64,000 nucleotides of DNA from Luteimonas sp. S4-F44 (GTDB lineage: Bacteria; Pseudomonadota; Gammaproteobacteria; Xanthomonadales; Xanthomonadaceae), in contig NZ_CP093340.1 of NCBI RefSeq assembly GCF_022637415.1, positions 1,860,001 to 1,924,000 of the forward strand, given 5' to 3'. Under the pieces are notes generated by a model, which did not search any database, was not told the DNA's origin, and saw nothing but the letters and a program-made list of their open reading frames with translations. Below, piece after piece: positions 57,730-64,000 of this stretch (its first letter is position 1; each line of letters starts with the position of its first letter). A program made the translations under genes and the position numbers.

Positions 57730-57751
57730 CTCTGGCCAAGATCGCGTGCGA

Positions 57752-58429
57752 TCAGCCCTGCAGCGGCACCACGCGGACTTCGACGCGGCGGTTGGCCGCA
57801 CGGCCCTGTTCGGTGCTGTTGTCGGCGATCGGGCGGGTCTTGCCGAAGCCGACGATCTCGAAGCGCTGACGCAGCAGGCCCTGGCCGATCAGGTAGTTGC
57901 CCACCGCATTGGCGCGCTGCTCCGACAACCGCTGGTTGACCGCATCGCTGCCGACGCTGTCGGTGTGGCCCGAGATCTCGACGATGGTCTTGTCGTACTC
58001 GGCCAGCGTGCGCGCGACGTTATTGAGCGCGGGATAGAACTGGGCCTTGAGGTCGGCCTTGCCGAAGTCGAAGGTCACGCCATCAGGCAGGTTGAGCTTG
58101 ATGACGTCGCCTTCGCGATCGACCTGGATGCCGGTGCCCTGGGTCTGGCGGCGCAGCTCAGCTTCCTGCCGGTCCTGGTAGGCACCGATCGCACCACCAG
58201 CGAGGCCACCGACGCCGGCACCGACCAGCGCGCGCTGGCGACGTTCGGTCGCGTCCGACCCGCTGAGCAGACCGGCGACGGCACCGATACCGGCACCGAT
58301 CAGGGCGTTGTTACGGGTGCGGTTCGGATCGTCGGGCGCGTTGGTCTGGCCGGTGTAGCTGGCGCAGCTGCTCAGCAACAGGATGCCTGCGATGGCGGTG
58401 GTCAGGCCTGCGGTGCTCAGTTTGCGCAT
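57752..58429 (-). CDS. OmpA family outer membrane lipoprotein (YiaD-like)
   Basis: 225 residues from the ATG at 58429. Lipoprotein signal with Cys22 (LLLSSCAS), two glycine-zipper segments (ALIGAGIGAVAGLL and GAGVGGLAGGAIGAY), and a C-terminal OmpA peptidoglycan-binding domain (ISGHTDSVGSDAVNQRLSEQ). Such proteins tether the outer membrane to peptidoglycan. Confidence 0.92.
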   Translation of the reverse strand: MRKLSTAGLTTAIAGILLLSSCASYTGQTNAPDDPNRTRNNALIGAGIGAVAGLLSGSDATERRQRALVGAGVGGLAGGAIGAYQDRQEAELRRQTQGTGIQVDREGDVIKLNLPDGVTFDFGKADLKAQFYPALNNVARTLAEYDKTIVEISGHTDSVGSDAVNQRLSEQRANAVGNYLIGQGLLRQRFEIVGFGKTRPIADNSTEQGRAANRRVEVRVVPLQG

Positions 58430-58598
58430 GTCTTGGATCTCCCTTGGGTCAGGACGCGAATGTCCGCGAATGATGGTGGCGGCAGCGAAAGTAGCCGTTG
58501 CTTGATGCAAATAGGGTGACGGTTGCGGCGGCATCCAAGACCTGTTCAGCTTCGGGCGCCCAACGGCCGCGGGTGCACAGTGCCGAACGGCCAGCCGC

Positions 58599-60014
58599 TC
58601 AACGCGATGCGCGATAGGCGGCAAGCGCCGCCTCCCGGCCTGCGTCCAGGTCCACCATCGGCCTGCGCGGATAGTCCGGCGCCAGGGCCGCCAGGCGATC
58701 GGGCTCGGTCCACGGCGCGAACAACAGTGGCACTGGCAGGTCTGCCAGTTCAGGCAGCCAGCGCCGGATGTAGCGGCCGTCCGGATCGAAGCGCTGCGCC
58801 TGGGTGACCGGATTGAAGATCCGGAAGTACGGCGAAGCATCGGCGCCGGTGCCGCCGATCCATTGCCAGCCGAGCGTATTGTTGGCCAGGTCCGCATCCA
58901 CCAGCGTGTCCCAGAACCAACGCGCGCCATCGCGCCAATGGACGCGCATGTGTTTACACAGCCAACTGCCCACGATCAGCCGCACGCGGTTGTGCATCCA
59001 GCCGGTGTGCCAGAGCTCGCGCATGCCGGCATCGACAATCGGTACGCCGGTCCGGCCCCGCTGCCAGGCCGCGAGACGAGCGGCATTAGGCCGCGCCCAG
59101 CGGAAGCGCGCGAAGCGGGGATTGAGGTCGCGGTCGATGCTCTCGGGGACGTGGTGCAGCAGGTGGTGGGCGAACTCGCGCCAACCAAGCTGCCGGAGGT
59201 AGGCGTCGATCTGCGGCGTGGTCGTGGCGCGACGTTCGGCCTCCAGCGCGGCGACGATCCGCCACGGAGCGATCTCGCCGAAGTGCAGATGCGGCGACAA
59301 GCGCGAGGTCCCGATCTGGTCGGGGCGATCGCGGCCACTGGCATAGTCGCGCAGTGCACCGTCGACGAAGACCTCCAGCGCTTCGCGTGCACCGTCCTCG
59401 CCCGGCGTCCACGACGACCAGAAACCGGCCGACCAGTCGGGCGCGGGCGCGAGCTTCAGATCGGCGAGCGCGACGCCGTTCGGCCCGGCCTCGGCCGCCG
59501 GCAACAACGGCGGCGGCGACCACGTCTCCCGCGTGCGCCAGGTCGACACGGCCTTGCGCCAGAACGGCGTGAACACCTTGTAGGGGCCGCCCTGTCCGGT
59601 CTGCAGCGCCCACGGTTCGAACAGCAGCGCGCCGTCATGGCTCTCGGCACGCACCCCGTCGCCGCGCAAGGTCCGTTTGATCCGGGCATCACGTTGCTCG
59701 ATCGCCGGCTCGTAGCGACGGTTCCAGAACACCGCCTCCGCGTCGCAGGTCTCCACCAGCGTGCGCAGGGTCGGCAGCGTCGGCCCGTGGAACAGCCGCA
59801 AGCGCGCGCCGTGCCGGCGCAAGGCCTGGTCCAGGGCAGCCAAGGCGCGATGGCGCCAGGCGTTGGAGGCTGCGCCCGGCGCCCAATCGCCTTCCTCGTC
59901 GGGAGCGTGGATATAGACGCACACCGGCGCCAGGCCGGCCTGGAGTGCGGCATGTAGCGCAGGATTGTCATCGAGCCGAAGGTCGTTGCGGAACCAGACG
60001 ATCGCGTTCGCCAT
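58599..60014 (-). CDS. phrB: Deoxyribodipyrimidine photo-lyase
   Basis: Light-driven repair of cyclobutane pyrimidine dimers. 471 residues from the ATG at 60014 (MANAIVWFRNDLRLDDNPAL). N-terminal antenna-binding alpha/beta domain, then the FAD-binding helical domain with WREFAHHLLHHVPES, GWMHNRVRLIVGSWLCKHM and the photolyase signature NNTLGWQWIGGTGADASPYF. Asn of that signature (NNTLGWQW) fits a DNA photolyase more than a cryptochrome. Confidence 0.93.
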   Translation of the reverse strand: MANAIVWFRNDLRLDDNPALHAALQAGLAPVCVYIHAPDEEGDWAPGAASNAWRHRALAALDQALRRHGARLRLFHGPTLPTLRTLVETCDAEAVFWNRRYEPAIEQRDARIKRTLRGDGVRAESHDGALLFEPWALQTGQGGPYKVFTPFWRKAVSTWRTRETWSPPPLLPAAEAGPNGVALADLKLAPAPDWSAGFWSSWTPGEDGAREALEVFVDGALRDYASGRDRPDQIGTSRLSPHLHFGEIAPWRIVAALEAERRATTTPQIDAYLRQLGWREFAHHLLHHVPESIDRDLNPRFARFRWARPNAARLAAWQRGRTGVPIVDAGMRELWHTGWMHNRVRLIVGSWLCKHMRVHWRDGARWFWDTLVDADLANNTLGWQWIGGTGADASPYFRIFNPVTQAQRFDPDGRYIRRWLPELADLPVPLLFAPWTEPDRLAALAPDYPRRPMVDLDAGREAALAAYRASR

Positions 60015-60158
60015 GCGCTCCTCCTCGCGCGTCGGCGGCAAGCCTAGCCGACCGCGATGATGGCGGTGAGAAGGCCGCCACATCCCCTTCGCGCGCTTTT
60101 GCTTCACACTATTGCGTTCTGGCTCGCCTGCGACGCCGCCCGTTTCCCGACTGCCCCT

Positions 60159-60599
60159 GTGACCGATTCGCCCTTCCCGCTCGAAGCCTCGCCCGAACAG
60201 GCGCAGCGCGCCATTGCCGACGAATTCGCCTTCTTCAGCGACTGGTCGGAACGCTACCAGTACCTGATCGATCTGGGCCGCAAACTGCCGCCGTTCCCCG
60301 ACAGCGCCAAGACCGAAGCCAACCGTTTGCATGGCTGCCAGTCGATGGTGTGGATCGTGGCCTCGGGCGATGCGGATCGGCTGGACTTCGCCGCGGCCAG
60401 CGATTCGGCGATCGTCTCGGGCCTGATCTACCTGGCCTTGCGCGTGTACTCGGGCCGCAGCGCACGCGACATCGTGGACACCGACGCCAGTTACGTCGGC
60501 GACATCGGCCTGTCCAAGCACCTCTCGCCCACCCGCAGCAACGGACTGGCCGCCCTGCTCGCCTTCATTCGCGATCGCGCCCAGTCCGCATTGGCGTGA
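60159..60599 (+). CDS. sufE: SufE family sulfur acceptor
   Basis: 146 residues from a GTG at 60159 (VTDSPFPLEA); the longer upstream frame has no family resemblance. Accepts persulfide sulfur from a cysteine desulfurase on Cys60 (NRLHGCQSMVW). DWSERYQYLIDLGRKLPPFP is the conserved N-terminal helix. No suf genes are adjacent. The MFS gene overlaps its stop codon. Confidence 0.88.
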   Translation: MTDSPFPLEASPEQAQRAIADEFAFFSDWSERYQYLIDLGRKLPPFPDSAKTEANRLHGCQSMVWIVASGDADRLDFAAASDSAIVSGLIYLALRVYSGRSARDIVDTDASYVGDIGLSKHLSPTRSNGLAALLAFIRDRAQSALA

Positions 60600-61846
60600 G
60601 CGTGTCCGACGACAAACCTGCCGCCGACAGCCGGGCTGCGCCGCTGCGCAATCCGGGGTTTCGTGCATTGCTGGGCTATCGCATCCTGACGATCCTGTCC
60701 TATCAGATCGTCGCGGTCACCGTCGGTTGGCAGATCTACGCCGCGACCCAGAACCCGTGGATGCTCGGCCTGGTGGGGCTGGCCGAGGTGCTGCCCTATT
60801 TCTGCGTGGCCCCATTTGCCGGCTACCTGGTCGATCACCTGCCCCGGCGCAAGCTCGGCATGGCGGCCGCGGCAGGCCTGGCGATCACGCCGGTACTGCT
60901 CGCCCTGCTGTCGCTCGACGGGCTGGGCAGCAACGTCTGGCTGATCTACCTGCCGATCATGCTGACCGGCATGGTGCGGGCCTTCCTGGGGCCGGTCTAC
61001 AACGCGTTGTTCGCGCGCGTACTGCCGCGCGACCAGTTCGCGCGTGGCGCCAGTCTGGGTAGCATCGCCTTCCAGAGCGCGGTGGTGGTGGGCCCGGCGA
61101 TCGGCGGATTCGTGGTCGGCTGGGCCGGCGAAGCCATCGCCTATGCACTGGCCTCGGTGCTGGCGCTGGGCGTGATCGTGTTCCTGGCGCGGATGCAGGT
61201 CACCGAACCCCCGCGCATGCTGCAACGCGCCCCGATCTTCGCCAGCATCGCCGAGGGCGCCCGCTTTGTGTTCGGCCACCAGATCCTGCTCGGCGCTCTG
61301 GCTCTGGACATGTTCGCGGTGCTGTTCGGCGGTGCGATCTCGCTGGCGCCGGCCTTCATCCACGACATCCTGGACTGGGGCCCCGAGGGCCTGGGCATCC
61401 TGCGCGGCGCGCCGGCACTGGGCTCGGTGGCGATGGGCATCTGGCTGGCCCGCCATCCGGTCCAGCGCAACGCCGGCCGCTTCCTGCTGCTCGCCGTCGG
61501 CGGCTTCGGCCTGTGCATGATCGGTTTCGGCCTGTCCACCGCGTTCTGGTTGTCGGCGTTCTTCCTGCTGCTGTCGGGCATGTGCGACGGCGTGTCGGTG
61601 GTGATGCGCTCGACGATCATGCAGTTGGCGACGCCCGATCATATGCGCGGCCGGGTCTCGTCGATCAACGGCCTGTTCGTCGGCTCGTCCAACGAGATCG
61701 GCGCGTTCTACATGGGCTCGATGGCGCGCCTGCTCGGTCTGGTGCCGGCGGTCGTGCTCGGCGGCTTCATGACGATGGGCGTGGTCGCGACGACGGCCTG
61801 GAAGGCGCCGCGCTTGCGCCGCCTGGATCTACGCGAACTGCAGTGA
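60596..61846 (+). CDS. MFS transporter, MFS_3/EntS-like
   Basis: 416 residues from a GTG at 60596 that overlaps the sufE stop (GTGA); a second GTG at 60602 is possible. Twelve predicted helices; the loop GYLVDHLPRRKLG matches the MFS loop 2-3 signature. Closest in type to the EntS-like exporter group. Substrate unknown; translational coupling with sufE may be only positional. A terminator follows. Confidence 0.85.
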   Translation: MSVSDDKPAADSRAAPLRNPGFRALLGYRILTILSYQIVAVTVGWQIYAATQNPWMLGLVGLAEVLPYFCVAPFAGYLVDHLPRRKLGMAAAAGLAITPVLLALLSLDGLGSNVWLIYLPIMLTGMVRAFLGPVYNALFARVLPRDQFARGASLGSIAFQSAVVVGPAIGGFVVGWAGEAIAYALASVLALGVIVFLARMQVTEPPRMLQRAPIFASIAEGARFVFGHQILLGALALDMFAVLFGGAISLAPAFIHDILDWGPEGLGILRGAPALGSVAMGIWLARHPVQRNAGRFLLLAVGGFGLCMIGFGLSTAFWLSAFFLLLSGMCDGVSVVMRSTIMQLATPDHMRGRVSSINGLFVGSSNEIGAFYMGSMARLLGLVPAVVLGGFMTMGVVATTAWKAPRLRRLDLRELQ

Positions 61847-61897
61847 ACGCGAAACTGTGACGGGCGACCAATCGAGATCACGCGGATTCGCCCATAG

Positions 61898-61926
61898 AAA
61901 AAGCCGGTCGAATCGACCGGCTTTTT
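61898..61926. terminator. Bidirectional intrinsic terminator
   Basis: AAAAAGCCGGTCGA, A, TCGACCGGCTTTTT: perfect 14-nt arms between the convergent MFS and dksA-like genes. Confidence 0.88.
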
Positions 61927-61950
61927 CTGAGGGCGATCGACGAAGAACCG

Positions 61951-63006
61951 TCAATCCCCCATCTGCTTCTGCAGATGCTCCCAACGCTCCTGCTCGTCGA
62001 TCGTACGCTCGGCGGTCAGGCGCGCCTCGAGACGGTCAAGACCGATCTCCTCGCCCGAGTCCACGCTGTAGCCGTACTCGCCCGAGTCGACACGCTTGAG
62101 CGTGCTGTCGATCTTGCCGATCAGCTTGCGGTAGCGATCGCGCGTGCGAAGCTCGAGCGAGTTCTCGGTCTCCCGCGTCGCACGTTCCGCCTCGTCGCCG
62201 ACATCGCGGACTTCGTCCTTGAGGTTCTCGATCGTCTGCTTGGATTCCTCGACCAGGTCCGCGCGCCACTGCAGCAGGCGCTGGCGGAAATACTCGAGTT
62301 GCAACGGACTCATGTACTCCTCGTCGGCGGAGGGCTTGTAACCCGCCGGGAGGATGGGACGACCTGTCTCTTCATCGGTCTTGTACTGCACGACCTTCAC
62401 CTTCGTTCTGGGCGCCGGCTCCGGCTGGCGCGCCACGACCGCGACGGCGACCTTGCCGACCGGACGCGGACGTGTTGTGGGAGTGGAAGCCGCCACCGGC
62501 TTGGGTGCGGCGGTTTTCGCCGGTGCCGGTGCCGCCTTCGCGGACGCGGACTCCGGTTTGGCGACCGGCTTGTCGATGACCGACTTCGCCGGTGCCGCCT
62601 TCTTGGCGACGGACTTGGCAGCCGCCACCGGAGCGGCGGTCCTGGCGTTCGTCGCCGGCTTCGGCGCCCCGGTCTTCTTGACCGGAGCGGCCTTGGCGAT
62701 CTTTTTGGCGGGCGCCTTCGTCGGCGCCGCCTTCTTGGCAGGCGCCTTGGCAGCCGGCGTCTTCTTGGTCGCCGACTTGGCGGCCGGCGTCTTCTTCTTG
62801 GCCGCCGCCTTCTTGACCGGGGCCTTCTTGACCACGGGCTTCTTAGCGACGGCCTTCTTGGTCACGGGCGCAGACTTGGCCGCCTTTTTGACGGCCGCGG
62901 CCTTCTTCGCGGGCGCAGACTTCTTCGTCGCAACCTTGGCGGGCGCCTTGGCTGCGGGCTTGACGGCCTTCTTGACGGCCTTTTTTACGGGTTTCTTGGC
63001 TGCCAC
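61951..63006 (-). CDS. dksA: DksA/TraR homologue with Lys/Ala/Pro-rich tail and no zinc-finger cysteines
   Basis: 351 residues, against about 150 for E. coli DksA. Residues 1 to about 195 are a low-complexity, strongly basic Lys/Ala/Pro tail like histone H1. Residues about 215-351 are DksA: coiled-coil helices with the tip motif DVGDEA (Asp268, Asp271, Ala273, the DxxDxA motif that works in the RNA polymerase secondary channel), and a globular end [20 protein letters not shown]. The four zinc Cys are absent and the whole protein seems to have no cysteine. Probably binds RNA polymerase; the tail may bind DNA or RNA. Confidence 0.88.
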   Translation of the reverse strand: MAAKKPVKKAVKKAVKPAAKAPAKVATKKSAPAKKAAAVKKAAKSAPVTKKAVAKKPVVKKAPVKKAAAKKKTPAAKSATKKTPAAKAPAKKAAPTKAPAKKIAKAAPVKKTGAPKPATNARTAAPVAAAKSVAKKAAPAKSVIDKPVAKPESASAKAAPAPAKTAAPKPVAASTPTTRPRPVGKVAVAVVARQPEPAPRTKVKVVQYKTDEETGRPILPAGYKPSADEEYMSPLQLEYFRQRLLQWRADLVEESKQTIENLKDEVRDVGDEAERATRETENSLELRTRDRYRKLIGKIDSTLKRVDSGEYGYSVDSGEEIGLDRLEARLTAERTIDEQERWEHLQKQMGD

Positions 63007-63117
63007 GAGCTGCGATCCTTGTCATTCCCTTGGACGGGGAAGCGGGCTGTTATACCCTGCAAACCCTGCAGCGGCAACCGAACCGGCCGCCGCATTCATT
63101 GCCTCTGCCGACTTGCC

Positions 63118-63354
63118 GTGATCGAGCGTCTTCTCATTGCCCTGTTGCAGGGCTACAAGCGGTTCGTCAGTCCGTTGCTCGGCCAGCGCTGTCGCTTCCA
63201 TCCCAGCTGCTCGCAGTACGCCATGATCGCCATCGCCCGGTTCGGCGCATGGCGCGGCGGCTGGCTGGCGTTGCGCCGGCTCTCACGCTGCCACCCCCTC
63301 CACCCCGGCGGGCACGATCCGGTGCCGATGCCCGAAATGGACCCCAAGCCATGA
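63118..63354 (+). CDS. yidD: Membrane protein insertion efficiency factor YidD
   Basis: 78 residues from a GTG at 63118 ([20 protein letters not shown]). The conserved YidD core is complete: [15 protein letters not shown] and [17 protein letters not shown]. Helps YidC-dependent insertion of inner membrane proteins. Usually located between rnpA and yidC; here it is between the dksA-like gene and a dihydroorotase gene, overlapping the latter by 4 nt (ATGA). Confidence 0.9.
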   Translation: MIERLLIALLQGYKRFVSPLLGQRCRFHPSCSQYAMIAIARFGAWRGGWLALRRLSRCHPLHPGGHDPVPMPEMDPKP

Positions 63355-64000
63355 CCCAGACCCTGATCCGCAACGCCCGCCTGGTCAATGAGGGCCGCAT
63401 CGTCGAGGGCGATCTGCGTATCGGCGCCGACGGGCGCATCGCCGCGATCGGCGGCGACCTGTCCGTCCGCGAGGGCGATCGCGTGGTCGACGCCGCCGGG
63501 CGCTGGCTGCTGCCGGGCATGATCGACGACCAGGTGCATTTCCGCGAGCCGGGCCTGGAGCACAAGGCCGACATCGCCAGCGAATCGGCCGCGGCGGTCG
63601 CCGGCGGTCTGACCAGCTTCATGGACATGCCCAACACCAGCCCGCCGACCTTGAATGCGGCCGCGCTGCAGGACAAGTACGACCGCGCCGCCGGCCGTGC
63701 ACGCGCGAACTACGGCTTCTACATGGGCGCGAGCAACGACAACCTCGACCACGTGCGGCGGATCGATCCGCTGACCACGCCGGGCGTCAAGGTGTTCATG
63801 GGGGCCTCGACCGGCAACATGCTGGTCGACGATCCCGACACCCTTGACGGCATCTTCCGCGAGACGCCGGTGCCGATCATCACGCATTGCGAGGACACGC
63901 CCACGATCGACGCGATCCAGCGCGATTACGTGGCGAAGTACGGTGACGACATCCCGGCGCAGTGCCACCCCGACATCCGCTCGCGCGAGGCCTGCATCAA
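63351..64000 (+). CDS. pyrC: Dihydroorotase (3' partial)
   Basis: Amidohydrolase of pyrimidine synthesis; the frame is open to the window end (216 residues seen). The metal site that is HxH in most family members reads [10 protein letters not shown], so the first His is Gln, a form I recall from a known dihydroorotase subgroup. [13 protein letters not shown] and [12 protein letters not shown] (near the carboxylated-Lys position) and ITHCED follow. Allantoinase or hydantoinase is less likely given MPNT. Confidence 0.85.
   Translation, partial: MTQTLIRNARLVNEGRIVEGDLRIGADGRIAAIGGDLSVREGDRVVDAAGRWLLPGMIDDQVHFREPGLEHKADIASESAAAVAGGLTSFMDMPNTSPPTLNAAALQDKYDRAAGRARANYGFYMGASNDNLDHVRRIDPLTTPGVKVFMGASTGNMLVDDPDTLDGIFRETPVPIITHCEDTPTIDAIQRDYVAKYGDDIPAQCHPDIRSREACI

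Noticed and set aside
62400..63000. Repetitive DNA under the Lys/Ala/Pro tail, at first sight a tandem repeat or CRISPR-like array
   Set aside because: It is in frame, lacks regular unit length and spacers, and encodes the basic tail of the DksA homologue.

Overview
The window is high-GC DNA from a gammaproteobacterium. Its gene families and gene order fit the Xanthomonadales (Lysobacter/Luteimonas-like). Pointers are the bkd/liu leucine-degradation block, a FadN-type beta-oxidation pair beside a PsrA-like regulator, the ndk-rlmN-pilF-rodZ-yfgM-bamB-der string, and a DksA homologue with a long Lys/Ala/Pro-rich tail. The genus is inferred from protein resemblance, not from a marker gene. I found no rRNA, tRNA or CRISPR array.

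Layout. (1) 1-4.8 kb, + strand: branched-chain keto-acid dehydrogenase E1-beta (5' truncated), E2, E3 and a branched-chain aminotransferase. (2) 5.0-7.4 kb, -: membrane-anchored M28 peptidase. (3) 7.6-14.2 kb, -: the liu operon (isovaleryl-CoA dehydrogenase, methylcrotonyl-CoA carboxylase beta and alpha, methylglutaconyl-CoA hydratase, HMG-CoA lyase) with a divergent TetR regulator. Blocks 1 and 3 together take leucine to acetyl-CoA plus acetoacetate. (4) 15-28 kb: transport and regulation genes: an MFS exporter with a divergent HxlR regulator, a four-gene FUSC/HlyD/DUF1656/NodT efflux operon behind a LysR gene, a second LysR with an exported metallo-beta-lactamase-fold hydrolase, a serine hydrolase, a GFA-family protein, and a methyltransferase/Rrf2 pair. 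(5) 28.1-35.8 kb: an accessory island, partly lower in GC. It holds gene remnants (GntR with an in-frame stop, IS481 transposase tail, aldo/keto reductase tail, MBL hydrolase tail, DUF1778 antitoxin head) and an intact operon of an exported SnoaL-like protein, a Gal80-like Gfo/Idh/MocA protein and a GST. It also holds an HxlR regulator and a DUF2268-type metalloprotease. (6) 35.8-40.5 kb: guaB-guaA, folD and a DUF1244 gene. (7) 40.5-43.4 kb: DUF2272 exported protein, SDR and divergent LysR. (8) 43.4-53.1 kb, -: one long conserved run from ndk through bamB and der to mobA, moeA and a rhodanese-MoeB fusion. (9) 53.2-57.6 kb, +: psrA-like regulator with a perfect palindromic operator, then fadN-like and fadA. 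(10) 57.7-64 kb: OmpA-like lipoprotein, photolyase, SufE, MFS, Cys-less DksA homologue, yidD and the start of a dihydroorotase gene.

Most of the window is ordinary core metabolism. The parts most worth a second look are the Gal80-like operon in the island, the cysteine-free tailed DksA, the terminator-like hairpin plus inverted repeat in the ndk leader, and several well-formed palindromic operators beside regulators.
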